NCBI GenBank assembly: GCA_019096065.1
Contig: JAGUCH010000004.1
Span: 1,302,001 to 1,366,000 of the forward strand
From: Paracyclopina nana
Taxonomy: Eukaryota; Arthropoda; Copepoda; Cyclopoida; Cyclopettidae
Reading direction: 5' to 3'
DNA length: 64,000 nucleotides
The notes beneath the pieces were generated by a model that was given only the letters and a program-made list of their open reading frames with translations, was not told the origin of the DNA and made no database searches. Below are positions 33,194 to 44,131 of the stretch, piece after piece. Both the position numbers and the translations under genes were made by a program. Positions within the stretch are counted from its first letter, which is position 1. Every line of letters begins with the position of its first letter.

Positions 33194-33945
33194 TGACAAC
33201 ATATGTGATTATCAATTACTTTAGGGATACACGTGACCCTTTATCTACACTTGCAAATGTGACGGAGAAGAGATGGGTGGAAATCCAGAGCAAACTGGAG
33301 ATTCTGCAAAAACGAGCCTCATTGCTGCTGGGAACAACGCCTAGCATTAGATCCACCAATCCAGATGATGCCTTCCGCGACTATGTCATCGAAATGGACC
33401 CGGACATGCCAAGCAAAAGTGCCCTATATTTAGCGCAGAAGCTGGCGCAAGCCACCAAAGTCCACTTTTCATGTCATGTACACTCATCCCTGACAGGAAG
33501 AATGAAAAAGCTCCCCTTGGACTTTTGGCCAGAGTCGGACCCCAAAACGAGCAGACTTTCCAACAAAATTGGCTTGACATTGATTTGGAAGCCCGTAGGC
33601 TTGAGCATGACCTTGAAATCCTCTCCCATGGGGCATCATAACATCACCGGAGAAGCGAATGTGGCTCGTTTCTTGGCGCGGCTCCTATCAAGCCTCGCAC
33701 CCGCAAGCAATTTTTACCAAGAGACTTGCTCAGACATTCATTGGATTGACATGCAGCTCGACTTGCTTCATCAGTTGTCTCATAGCGACTCGAAAACGAG
33801 GTCAGTTTTATTGAAGCCGACTCTGGAGAAAACGAGGCCTCCGAAATTAGTTGATCAGGTCACATTAGCAGATATCCTTTACACATCCCTGCGAAGCCGA
33901 TATCCAGAGCTGGCATCTGTCAAGAATCTTATGCAAGTGGCCTAA
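33194..33945 (+). CDS. AIMP2: AIMP2, multi-synthetase complex scaffold, 5' end unresolved
   Basis: Encodes about 250 residues resembling AIMP2 (JTV1). A leucine-rich coiled-coil segment (WVEIQSKLEILQKRASLLLG) is followed by VHFSCHVHSSL, IGLTLIWKPV, ITGEANVARFLARLL and a GST-like C-terminal part (WIDMQLDLLHQL, VTLADILYTSL). These match the order and wording of animal AIMP2. The protein holds lysyl-tRNA synthetase and other subunits in the multi-synthetase complex. The exon probably begins after ctttgcccag (33193) or ttactttag (33223). No in-frame ATG occurs between these sites and the conserved region, so the start lies in another exon or is created by splicing. Upstream frame overlapping FARSA's last exon is not taken as coding. 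Confidence 0.85.
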
Positions 33946-34240
33946 AAAATACAGCTAAGCATGCAATAACAGTATTGCGCACATAACAGACCACGTTGTT
34001 ATGTCTTCCGTTACGTGGAGTTTTATTACGCGCAAGTTCTTATGCGGTGCTTTCTCTCTTGGCTCTCTCACGTCATTGCGGAATCAGCTGCTAGTCAACA
34101 GATCAAGTTTAATTATTGCAATCTCAAAGTCACGTGTCAGTCCACTTGCAGTATCTCTAGAGTTCAGAACTAAGTGTGGCCTACTTATCTGAAGCATGTC
34201 ATTACTCTGAATTTTGTTTTTATATGCATTATTAGTTACC

Positions 34241-35665
34241 ATGGCATTTTTGAGTGACCTCATCTCACGAAGGAGCTTGTGCGTGGACTTGTTGGCCATC
34301 TTCTTTGGCATCAGCTCCTGGATCAGTATCAATGGGCTATGGGTGGAGCTGCCACTTTTGGTGGACAGACTGCCAGAATCCTGGTCCCTGGCATCCTACC
34401 TGTCAATCATAGTTCAGCTGGCTAACATTGGCCCAGTCACAATAGGATTGTTGAAATGGAGGAAGTCAGTGCCAGTGGCATGGGTCATCATCATCCTGCT
34501 CACCATTGGCATCATCAGTTCAATCTTACTGGTTGTGTTCTGGAGTGAAACTTCATTTATTGGAGGGGAGAAGCACAGCACAGCCCTGTTTGTGTTCGTC
34601 TTCTTCCTCAGCCTGGTGGATTGCACAAGCTCGGTTCTATTCCTCCCTTTCATGGGAGTGTTCAAGCAGGCTTACCTGAACTCTTACCTCGTGGGCGAGG
34701 GTCTGAGTGGATTCCTGCCCTCCATTGCTGCTCTGGCTCAAGGAGTTGGAGGCAATCCCTACTGTGCAAATGTCACAGTCAACGAAAATGGCACTGAGGT
34801 GAGAATTGCATAAGTGCACTAATATTGCATAAAATGGATTATGAAATGGATTGTTTATAGGTCATAGAAACCCAGAAAATTGTGCCCGAGCCCAGATTTA
34901 CTGTGGAGGTATTTTTCCTCTTTTTGTCTACCATGATGGTCATTAGCCTTTCTGCCTTTTTGCTCCTCAACTTTTGGCCAGGGGCAACCACGGAGCATGC
35001 CTCTGAACACATCATAGCAGATGACCGTGACTCATCGAACTCTGTTTCAAATAGCTCTCAGAGCTCAGAAAAGCACTTTGGAGCTCTCCTGCTCGTGCTC
35101 AGCTTTGTCTGCTTCGTGTGCAACGGAGCATTCCCTTCGATACAGACGTTTTCATGCTTGCCCTATGGGAACACAGTGTACCACTTGAGCGTCACTCTGA
35201 ACGCCATGGCCAACCCAGTGATGGCTTTCTATGCCTTCTTCGTGCCCTGCACGAGGCCTTTGTCCATCCTGGGCATCACCTTGATCGGGACCCTTTTTGC
35301 TGGATTCCTGCTTGCCACAGCGCTATACAGTCCCAGCATGTTATTCGGAGCCAACGTTGGGGGAGCTCTTACAGTACGTATTCATCCCTTTATTATCTTT
35401 GCGATGCACTTAAATCAATATTGACTGCATCAAAACTGCAATTATATCCATTTTCACATAGGTCATATCTTGGGTGGTGTTTGGCGGATTATTTTCCTAC
35501 GTGAAAATCTCCGTGGCTGGAATCTGCAGGCAAATGCCCAACAGGAGCGCATTATTTTGGTGCGGAGCTGTCACTCAGCTGGGATCAGCCTTTGGAGCCC
35601 TCCTGATGTTCATTCTGGTCAACCAAGTGGAAGGCGTCTTCACCTCCTACCAAGTCATTTGTTAG
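34241..35665 (+). CDS. riboflavin transporter, SLC52A family
   Basis: Three exons, 34241-34798, 34861-35373 and 35462-35665, all phase 0, encode 424 residues. Family signatures are [66 protein letters not shown] and the C-terminal [17 protein letters not shown]. About ten hydrophobic segments span the sequence, with a long hydrophilic Ser-rich loop (residues near 225-250). It should import riboflavin across the plasma membrane. A second in-frame ATG upstream (34226) is possible; 34241 matches the MAFL start of vertebrate members. Its TAG abuts the METTL4 stop on the other strand, and its AATAAA signal falls inside the METTL4 coding region. Confidence 0.95.
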
Positions 35666-36709
35666 TCACTGTTGGAAGAATAGTCTGTTCTGGAATAGTA
35701 GGCACTGATTGCCAAATGTGACGTAGTTAGGCAATAAATATCGACCAAATATTTCAAGACATGCTGCGTCCTCCTCCTCCGCCCCTTTAATGATTCCAAG
35801 GTATTCAAATATTGAGGTTAATGGAGGCTTGTGCGAGTGAATTGAGCTCGGTGTACTTATGAGTATGTGAGAACGTGGGATGATATCTTTTTTGAGCGGC
35901 GAAGCAACGATCACCTGCTCGTATGGCTTCTTGTGAGCATGCTGCCAACTTGTCACTGGCTCGCCATAAACTGTCACCTTTAGCCAATAGAGTGTCGTAA
36001 CGTGCACCAACTTCCATTTTAACAGCCATTCTTCAATCACTCTCAAATGCTTTGATGAGTTGGTGCACCATATAGCTACACAGCCTTTATCTTGTAGCAG
36101 ATCACGTATCTGGATGCTGCTGCAAATGTCATCGTTTGTGAGCATGGCATATCCATCGGATTTGCTTTTATGCCGCTTCACATGCTTATTTTCCCACGGC
36201 GGGTCCATGAGAATTAACTGAAATTTTCGGTCGATAAGACACTCTGACAGCTTGTCAATATCTGTAAGAAAAAATTCGCACTTTGGTGGCAAAAGCCACT
36301 CACCACAATGAACTGTCACATCATCACTTTCATTTTTCCCCGATTTCCTTTCGGATTGGATGGAAGCAGCTCTCATTAAAGAGTTGGCTAATTCGCGAGC
36401 TGGCTTGTTATTCTCCAGTATTTCTTCCTTTGTGGGCGAGCCAGCCTTGAAAAATCCATGTGTAACAAAATGTTCCAGCATTCTTTTCATTTCAGTCTCA
36501 TGAGGCTCTAATTGTCTTGAAGGCAATTTTCGCCTTCTCCTTCGCCTTTTTTCACTACAGCTCGCTTGCGCCTGCGCCTGAGCATCCATCATGAATGGTG
36601 TCCTTATGTCGAACAAGCCTTTGATGAATGAATGACCCTCGTAGAGGTCCTCGAGAAACTGCTCATGGCTCACAAGCCACCCGTTTTGAAATGTCTGTAG
36701 GATGGCCAT
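35666..36709 (-). CDS. METTL4: METTL4-type MT-A70 N6-adenine methyltransferase
   Basis: Single coding exon of 347 residues. The MT-A70 catalytic motif DPPW is at about 169-172 (LILMDPPWENKH), followed by VAIWCTNSSKHL, LYWLKVTVYGEP, KKPYEQVIVAS and the C-terminal LEIFGRYLLPNYVTFGNQ, all typical of METTL4. The N terminus contains a basic run of six Arg, a likely nuclear signal. Members methylate adenine N6 in U2 snRNA or DNA. ATG at 36709 was chosen because a TTGTTTCAG acceptor lies just upstream, implying a 5' UTR intron. Convergent with the SLC52A gene with no base between stops. Confidence 0.95.
   Translation of the reverse strand: MAILQTFQNGWLVSHEQFLEDLYEGHSFIKGLFDIRTPFMMDAQAQAQASCSEKRRRRRRKLPSRQLEPHETEMKRMLEHFVTHGFFKAGSPTKEEILENNKPARELANSLMRAASIQSERKSGKNESDDVTVHCGEWLLPPKCEFFLTDIDKLSECLIDRKFQLILMDPPWENKHVKRHKSKSDGYAMLTNDDICSSIQIRDLLQDKGCVAIWCTNSSKHLRVIEEWLLKWKLVHVTTLYWLKVTVYGEPVTSWQHAHKKPYEQVIVASPLKKDIIPRSHILISTPSSIHSHKPPLTSIFEYLGIIKGAEEEDAACLEIFGRYLLPNYVTFGNQCLLFQNRLFFQQ
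35733..35738 (+). promoter_or_regulatory. poly(A) signal of SLC52A gene inside METTL4 exon
   Basis: AATAAA, 68 bp after the SLC52A stop, lies antisense within the METTL4 coding sequence. It implies overlapping 3' ends of the two transcripts. Confidence 0.6.
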
Positions 36710-37019
36710 TTTGCTACATCTGAAACAAGAATGAAAAGTCAAGCTTTTATTTTACTTCACATCTGAGTGGATTTAACTTGGTTTATCGGAGTTGTCTTAG
36801 CAACAAAGCATAATAATTAATGCATATGCCACAGACGACGCACAATGTGCTGTGACAAGCACGTAAATTATTTCAATTTTTTTGCCAGGCAAGTTGATTT
36901 GCAGTGGGGAGAGTTGATAATAATGCTGATCTGTATGTTGCACTTGCGTTAAAGACTGCTGACAATCTTGTAGTTTTTGAGACACTTTGTTGTCTTTGTG
37001 TGACTAGCTTCCTTTTTGA
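36710..37019. other. METTL4 upstream / UBTD downstream interval
   Basis: 310 bp between two minus-strand genes. It holds the likely 5' UTR intron end and promoter of METTL4 and the 3' UTR of UBTD. No other feature seen. Confidence 0.4.
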
Positions 37020-37929
37020 TTATTCTTTGGTTCGAATGATGCCGAAATCGAGATTGTTGACGACGCACTGAATGACAAAACCAGTCGGTATGTTAGCTTC
37101 GCCCAACCGCATCTTGTCACTTAAGAGCTTGCCACCATAATACCATCGCTGTCTTGATGGCTCAGGCACTCTCCCCGTCTCTTGGGCCTGCAGTTTTCGC
37201 TTAGCGGCAAGAATGGTTTCAGCAGTATTGGTTATAAGCACGACATCGTCTCCTGTGAGTGAGATTCGGACTCTGACTTTATGATCGTGGCCTTCAGTAT
37301 TTGACACTGGCTCAGAGAATTCTGCTGGCGAGTCCCGGTCGCTTTCCACAACGATGTTCAGAGGATATGACAAACAATATACGGGAATAGCATAGCGCGT
37401 TCCAAGCTCATCGTAGCACTCGACCTGTAATTGAAACATGTACTTAATGACTCCCAAAAAGCAATCTATGAAGCTAAGAACGGCTTATTTGTAAACGAGA
37501 ATATCGTAACATGGTTAGAGAAGGACTTCTTACCAAGGATCCATTGGGCAAGGATATTCCTGCCCCATCAAGTATGGCTTGTGCAAGATCGAAATCGTCA
37601 GCCTCGGCGGCCTCAGCTGCGGCTTTTAGGGCATTCCAAATCTGCATAGAATGATTGTAATAATGAATGGATGACGATTTTGAAAATACAACTACCTCGA
37701 CTTTGCCCTCAAAAGCTGGAGCAGTGTCCCAAAACTCGTCACGCTTGCTCTTGAGCTGGCCATCTGTGAGGGGAATGTCTGATTTCCAGCGAATTTTCTC
37801 ATGCCTCAAGGGACGATTCTTGGTCGAAGTACCTCCGTGAAGTCCGGACGAAGTGGAGTCACTGAAGGCTGAGGGACGACGTGAGCCTCGGCTCCCCGCA
37901 GCTCGTTGGCTTCCGATGCAGCCACCCAT
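37020..37929 (-). CDS. ubiquitin-domain-containing protein (UBTD1/2)
   Basis: Three exons, 37929-37696, 37641-37534 and 37424-37020, all phase 0, encode 248 residues. It starts MGGCIG, a consensus N-myristoylation site conserved in the family. Next come [43 protein letters not shown] and [17 protein letters not shown], then [22 protein letters not shown]-terminal ubiquitin-like domain follows ([15 protein letters not shown] to [12 protein letters not shown] and [11 protein letters not shown]). UBTD proteins bind UBE2D-type E2 enzymes. Intron 1 is only 54 nt, a multiple of three without stops, so its retention would insert 18 residues in frame. Confidence 0.95.
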
Positions 37930-38566
37930 GCTCAATCAGCAAATTTTCGATCGTGAAAAAGCCATTTGAGTCACCCGTCAAAATACTGCCGATTTGATCA
38001 AGTAAAGTCGTAGTACTCGTAAAGAGAGGAATTTTAAAAGGCTGGCAGCTATTGCAGGCCGGCCGAAAATTAAGGCCGTGCTGCGGCTCACTTGGCCTCG
38101 GCAGCCTTCGCAGCCTTCCTTACAACTGCATGCGCTAGAGAAAGTCTGCTTGGCAAGCTCTTCCACGACTTGAAAATGAAAACAAACGATTTTCAGACCT
38201 ACTAGCAGACTTGACATCTCGCGGATTCAACAAATAAAGTATAGCGTCAAGTGCACTTCCCCATTTGACGTAAAAACCTTTCGCAATTTATTCAGATTGT
38301 TTTATCGACAATAATAATAATGCATAGCATATGTAGTAATAGTATTTAATATGTGATGTTACGGAAGTGACATTCACTGGTGACGCTATCGCCTAATTAG
38401 CAGTTTTGTAGTAAAATTGGTTCTTCTATCACTTCATTTTCTCGTAATGCATTAGGGGAGCAGGGGTAATTTTGATATAAAGGAGGGAGTCTCGCAGTTG
38501 CAGGAAATGTAGTAGTAAGTAGTAATTGCCATCACGCTATCACGTAAATGTAGGTACGATCTTCTT
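37930..38566. other. UBTD promoter and CLINT1 3' region
   Basis: No gene supported. It should contain the UBTD promoter on its left and the 3' UTR of the clathrin interactor on its right. Confidence 0.45.
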
Positions 38567-40355
38567 CTAGTTAAGTAGGTCGTCGAAGCTTAACTGGCCA
38601 GGGTTGTTGGGTGGCACCGGTCCTGCTGACCTCAACGGAGGTGGGGCCATGTTAAACCCAGCTGTCACAGTGGAGGCTTTCAAAGGAGAGGAGGTGGGTG
38701 TTGCCATGGCATTCATCGGCAATCCAGTTTTCTTGTCGTTTCTCCCTGCCAATGACAGGTTGTCCAGGTTGATGTTAACGCTGCCCACGTTGTCCCACAA
38801 AGTGGACTTTTTGTTGTTCATCATGGAATTAGTGTTGTTATTATTAGCAGCCGACGAGGGAGCACTTGAAACTGGAGCAACTGGTGCTCCCAAAGAGATT
38901 GCCATAGCAGGCTGGCTGCTGCTGAATAAGTCATTGGACATGGGTGCAGAAGCTGCAGGAAAGCCCATGCCAAAAGAGGACATGCCCATCAAAGGAGGTG
39001 GACCACTGTTGCTTCCACCACCAAGTATGTCTCCTAAAAGGTCCATGTTAGAAAGTGATGTGGATTGTTGTGCAACAGGTGCGACAGGAGACATCAGGTC
39101 CAATGTTGAGGAGAGTGGGGGCGTGGGTGGCCCTGGCAGATTGGCACTACTTCCAGTTGCTGCTGAGCCAAAAGCCGATGAGAAATCAGCAAAGCCATCC
39201 GATTCACTTTTAGCTGGCTGATTGTTGCCAAATGCAGACTCGAAATCTCCAAAATCGCCATTGGCATTGTTGGAGCCGCTCGCTCGCGGGTTGAAGTCAT
39301 CGTCGTCGTCGTCACCACCATTGCCGTCGGCATCAAAGAGACTGACAGCAGTCTTTTTCTGTTGAGCTGGAGGCGCAGCCATGACCGGCTCATCATTGCC
39401 GAACAGGTCTACGTTGCTCGTGGACTGGGGTCGACTGGTTGTGGAAGAAGCAGCAAAGGCTGCGGCAGCGCCGAGGTCGATTGGCTTGATGGGCCTTGAG
39501 CTCTTGGCAGCTTTGGACGTAGCGGTAGTAGGTCTGGATGTAACTGGTGCTGCCGTGACAGGCTCGACAGGCGAATCGCTCGCACTCCTTAGGCTGGGTT
39601 TGTTGAATGTAGAAAAATTGTCATTGTCATCATCGCGGAACTCGCTGACATCCGGAGAGTTGCCCCCATGATGGCCTCCATTCTCGTCGTCGGAGAGATC
39701 TCTGAAGCCCGAAGGGCCACTGGTTGAACCTGATCTGCTCCCTCCACCACTGGGCCACTTGTCAGACTGCCACGAATCGAAGCCTTTCGAGCGAAATCCC
39801 ATGGCGTCAGAAGACATACCAATGTACTTGTCCTTGTTCTTCTTGGCCTTCTTCCGCTCATCCCTCAGTTTCTCGTCGTCTTGAATGAACTCAATCATGT
39901 CAGCCACTTTATGCCGGATGTTGACACCTTGATCTTTGCCTAAACCAACATTGGTTAACTTTAGTGCGCTTTTACTCAAAATACTTGGACTCACCATTCT
40001 CGTCAATAAATGCATAGTTTTCCATGGACCTGAGGTCGTAGATGTGTTCCCTGGCGTTGGTCACCACCCGCTCAGAGCCGTTCTTGACAAGGTAGTCGAG
40101 GAGGAGCAATGACTTGTAAGTTCTGCGCCAGTTGGTGCGGTTGTCCTGCAGCATGCGTTTCCACAGCATGCCCATGGCCTCTGGAAACTGCTCGTACGTG
40201 AAGGTGAAGGAGGCGATTTCCTGCATCTGCACACCCGACGGGCCCCACGGGTCGTCGTTCGTGGCCTCCCGAACCTTGGCCTCCGTTTCCGTGTAGTTCA
40301 TCACCAGGTTGGTGGCCTTGTCGACCATTTCTCGCATCTTCCACATCGAGATCAT
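38567..40355 (-). CDS. CLINT1: clathrin interactor 1 / epsin-4 (epsinR) homologue
   Basis: Two exons, 40355-39995 and 39939-38567, join in phase 1 and encode 577 residues. The ENTH domain (about 1-150) reads MWKMREMVDKATNLVMNYTE, REATNDDPWGPSG, NWRRTYKSLLLLDYLV, REHIYDLRSMENYAFID and KDQGVNIRHKVADM, nearly collinear with vertebrate CLINT1. The rest is disordered, with adaptor-binding motifs: two DFxxF-like gamma-ear/GGA elements (GDFGDFESAFG and DGFADFSSAFG), DLF boxes, and a C-terminal LSFDDLLN. It links PI4P membranes to clathrin and AP-1 at the trans-Golgi and endosomes. A short 55-nt intron interrupts the ENTH domain. Confidence 0.95.
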
Positions 40356-41250
40356 GGCTGTTTTATTGCAGATTTCAGGATGTCGGTCAGATCACCACTG
40401 AGTCCTTGAGACTTTGCTGCTGTGCACATTCAACGTCGTCGTCGGCTGCTGCTGTCAGCCCAGGTTGCACACTGTGCGCTCGAAAAGGTGGAGCTTTGAT
40501 CAGCTATCGATTTCTCGAGTAAGACAACTTCGTCCAAGCGACAATCACAGGACTTTGAGAGTTTGTTTACGTTTATGAAGAAAAATATTCGGTCTGCATA
40601 AAATATGTTGCGAAACGGCAGGGCGTCAAAAGTTTGTTTACTCTTCCTCTGAAATGGCTCCACTTTGACGTACAACTCCTTGGGTGCATGCAGTAGTTGA
40701 TTCATTCACCTGCTAGAGCAGACTCGACCGACGTGGCCTTCGCTAGGCCGTTGCTGCTGCCTGACGCGCGTTTCGCTCTAAGGCAGAAATGGCAGGATAA
40801 CCTTCTCTCGACGACATTCTTCAAGTCAATGGGATTCAATTGACAAACAATTGAATCCTCTGGCTGTTTACCAACTGCATGCTGAAAAGCCCAAGCTTTC
40901 CTAAATATGCCAAGCCTCCAAGATGAAGTTTTAGCCCTGTTTAAGGATTGTTGAAAGGACATATGCAGCATTTTTTAGTTCCTTTCACTACTAAAACTTA
41001 TTTCTCTCAGAAAAAAAGTTGACATTAAGCCTATTAACTTTTGCTCTCAGGAAAGCTGTAATTACCTTTTGAGAGAAATAGGGAACTATCTCGTTTTTTC
41101 TCGGTTTTGCTTTTTGGGCAGTTTAAGCAATCTTGCCGACAGTCACTCAACCTCTCAGTGGTCGCACTTACTGGACTCACTTCTCGATCCCTTGAGTAGT
41201 TGAGTTCGCAGTTTTGTAAACAAATTGAAACTCGTGCTTCGAGCGCAGCG
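40356..41250. promoter_or_regulatory. divergent promoter region, CLINT1 / ZNF593
   Basis: 895 bp between divergent starts. Open frames on the minus strand here (40430-40971) show no splice or domain support and are probably 5' UTR or chance. Confidence 0.45.
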
Positions 41251-41730
41251 ATGACTTACAAAAGGAAAAAGTATCATCACGGTGACACTCACATCAAAAA
41301 GGGCTGGAGGACAAAGCGGCGAACCAAAGATCTTGATGAAGTAAGCCTTGATTATTCACAAAATTAAAAACCTTTTTGTAATTAACCAAATTGTTCACAG
41401 ATTGACACTGATTTGACGCCAGATAACGCAGAAAAGCTCCTTGCTCAACCGATTGACTTTGATAAGCCAGGCCTTGCTCAATTCTATTGCATCCATTGTG
41501 CCAAGCACTTTATTGACAAAGTTGCATTCAGTGCCCATATTAAAGGTAAGCCTCACAAGCGGCGATTGAATGCACTGAAGACAGAGCCTTACACAATTGA
41601 AGAATCGGAAAGAGCTGCTGGCATGGGAAGCTACGTCGGTCCCAAAAAGCGAAAATTAGATACGCTCCTTCCCAAAGCTTTGGCTGATGAGGATACTGAG
41701 GAACCCACGATGAAAAAGGTCAAAGAATAA
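41251..41730 (+). CDS. ZNF593: ZNF593 / Bud20-like ribosome biogenesis factor
   Basis: Two exons, 41251-41340 and 41401-41730 (phase 0, 60-nt intron), encode 139 residues. The N terminus is very basic (MTYKRKKYHHGDTHIKKGWR). One C2H2 zinc finger uses C60, C63, H76 and H82 (FYCIHCAKHF to HIKGKPHKRR). YTIEESERAAGMGSYVGP is the family tail motif. Yeast Bud20 is a shuttling factor for pre-60S export. Very short, typical of the family (134-140 residues). MSL3 follows 216 bp downstream on the same strand. Confidence 0.95.
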
Positions 41731-41945
41731 AGAAGGAAATTTTCCGAAAAATACTAATACGTTATAATTTTGAAATACAATCAGAATCATTATGTACAAA
41801 ATTGGTTTTTGAATGGTTGCGTGACTTTTTCTCGCGTTAATTTTTCCGCCAAATCAAAAGGCGCAAAAAGTCAACAGCTGTCGCCTGCAGAGTGCAGCCT
41901 GTGCAGGCTGAAGCACAACAAGAAAACATACAAAACAAAAACAAG

Positions 41946-43646
41946 ATGAAGTCAGTTCTGAAAAATTCAAAATATTCCATTGGCGAGCGTGTTTTGTGCT
42001 ATGAGCCGGATTTGACAAAGGCTCGGGTCGTGTACGATGCAAAAATCTTGAAAATTGACTGTCCCGAGACAACGAAGAAAAATGCTTGTGCCAAAGATTG
42101 CCACTACTTGATACACTTCCAAGGTTGGAGCTCAACTTGGGACCGATATGTCACTGAGGAGTTCCTGCTAAAAATCACCGAGGAAAACAGAGCATTGCAG
42201 CGAAAACTTTTTCAGGAGGCCGAGGCTATGACGTGAGTGCAATTAAAAATCCTACACAGATGTGGGAAATGATAGCCAATTGCCGTCTTGAAACTTGCAT
42301 TACGGACTACTTTTTGTTTAATTTATTGGGTCGCAATTTTAAGTTTAGAATTTATAATAGCTTGCATGTGTCCTGAAAAACAATCGGATTCTGCATTCCA
42401 TTCCATGCATTACTTTGTGAAGCAATTCAACGGAATGTCGATATCGCGAAGCAAAAAAATAATTGCTTTGTCTTGGCATTATGAGATGATTTTTTCTCTG
42501 ATTTGATGGATATTTGTCTATTTTCATAGGAAAGCCATGAAAAAACGCAAGAAGCATCGTCATCGAAGTGCAGAATCCTCAGTTAGTGGGTCATCCATGG
42601 AAGATCCTGGGCCAAGCAGTAAGCGTTCAAAGAAAACTCACTCACCTCAATCTAGCCTTGCTTCCTCTGAAAATGACTTGTCTCCCCACCGAGGTTTAAC
42701 GGTTGAGCCTCCGTCAAACGAAGAATTGTCACTATCCACAGCGACAGTGTCACCCCTGAGCAAGAGCTCTCGAAAAAGCATGGCAACTCGAGTGCAGCAA
42801 AGGTCAGCCTCGCAAGACGGAGCCGAAGTAGAAAATCAAGCTCCAATCAAGTTGTCCGAAGATTTAAAGTCCATTCTGGAGCAGGATTACTACAGAGTCA
42901 CTCGCAGGAAAGTGCTTCCAAACTTGCCCTCATGTCCCAATGTGGCTTCAGTGCTCGAAGACTACGTGAGGCATTTCTCCACCAACAATCTTGTCAACTT
43001 CGAAAAGCAGCTCTCCAAAACATACTATACTGCCTCCAGGAAAGAGACCACTCGCGATCTGATGGCCAAGGTGACTGAAAACATACATATCGCCAAGGAG
43101 GTGGCAGATGGGATTCGCATCATTTTCGACTTCACGCTGAAGCCAGCGTTGCTCTATGGAAGTCATGGCGAAACGAAGCAGTACACTGAATGCATGAAAC
43201 CTGGTGTAGTCAAGAAAAGGCCCATAGTGATCCAAGAGCACGAGTTGTGCGGTGACGTGCAAGAAGCGTCAAGAAGACCGAGCATAAATGAAATTGCCAG
43301 CAGCAGAAGTAGCACCACTTCTGGCAGATCCAGCGCCACTCCCAGCTTGGGTAATTTGAACCCTTCATCTGCTTCTCCCACTTCCCCTCAAGCCATCAAA
43401 GTTTTAAAAGACCTGCAAGAGTGGCGAATCATTCCTGACACTTATTACGAGGATTCGAGGAGCCAAAAGCCCCTCGAATGCATGGTATATGGACCTATCC
43501 ATTTGCTACGCCTCTTCGTGAAGTTGCCCGAAATCCTCAACCAGATGAACTTGCCTGTCCGCTCGAAAAAGCTAGTAATGAAGTATATCGACACAGTGGT
43601 CGATTATCTACAAAGCCACCAAGATCTTTTTTCTCAGAATGAGTAG
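41946..43646 (+). CDS. MSL3: MSL3-like chromo-barrel / MRG-domain protein
   Basis: Two exons, 41946-42232 and 42530-43646, join in phase 2 (ATGAC|gtgagt, catag|) and encode 467 residues. The chromo barrel domain (about 10-85) includes GERVLCYEPDLTKARVVYDA, YLIHFQGWSSTWDRYV and ENRALQRKLFQEA. A basic, Ser-rich linker follows. The MRG domain is in two blocks: DYYRVTRRKVLPNLP with VADGIRIIFDFTLKPALLY, then after a Ser-rich insert EWRIIPDTYYED and YGPIHLLRLFVKLPEIL. The insert dividing the MRG domain is a feature of MSL3 rather than MRG15. MSL3 reads H3K36/H4K20 methylation for the MOF acetyltransferase complex that makes H4K16ac. Confidence 0.93.
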
Positions 43647-43891
43647 AGAGCAAAGTAAAATAGTATGTAAAGAAATCCTCTAAGAGGTTTTTATTAGTTA
43701 CTAATTTAAATTTAGTAGCATGTGATGAAATATAAGAGAAGCTGTTATTCTAAAGCCAGTTTTCGTCTTATCGGTTCCAAATCTTTTTTTTACAGTATAA
43801 AACAGTCGCAAGTTATGTGTGGTTGTTGTCAGTGAATTTATTCAGCCTTGACGTTGAAAAACATGGTTAAAATGTGTTGATTTCATTGCTT

Positions 43892-44131
43892 CTAACGACC
43901 ATACGAGCTGAATGGAGCTCTTTGAAATCCTCTGTAGCCGACGACGCCATAATCTCTGACTCGGCGTCCAGACAGGCTAGGCCAAGCTGGGCTTCTTGCA
44001 TATTCGGGGAAAACCGAAGAAGTACCCGGAGTGATACTTCCAACAACGCCACCAAATCCAAGACCCAGAGGTGAAGAGGCAACCAGAGACATCAAAGCCA
44101 TCAGACAGCTCACAAAGAGAGACTTCCACAT
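43892..44131 (-). CDS. small secreted peptide precursor, possibly neuropeptide-like
   Basis: One exon, 79 residues. A strong signal peptide (MWKSLFVSCLMALMSLVASS) precedes a Gly/Ser/Tyr-rich segment without cysteine. Two features suggest a processed peptide precursor: SLSGRR near residue 54, a Gly-dibasic amidation and cleavage site, and the C terminus SSYGR, where removal of Arg would leave Gly for amidation. An AATAAA lies about 50 nt past the stop (43837-43842, minus) and a TATATA-containing stretch about 210 bp upstream of the ATG (44341-44350), so it reads as a compact transcription unit. I recognise no known peptide family; cuticle-like or antimicrobial Gly/Tyr peptide is an alternative. 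Confidence 0.6.
   Translation of the reverse strand: MWKSLFVSCLMALMSLVASSPLGLGFGGVVGSITPGTSSVFPEYARSPAWPSLSGRRVRDYGVVGYRGFQRAPFSSYGR

Noticed and set aside
40430-40971. Two minus-strand frames upstream of CLINT1
   Set aside because: CLINT1 has a family-typical start at 40355; these would be 5' UTR or chance frames.
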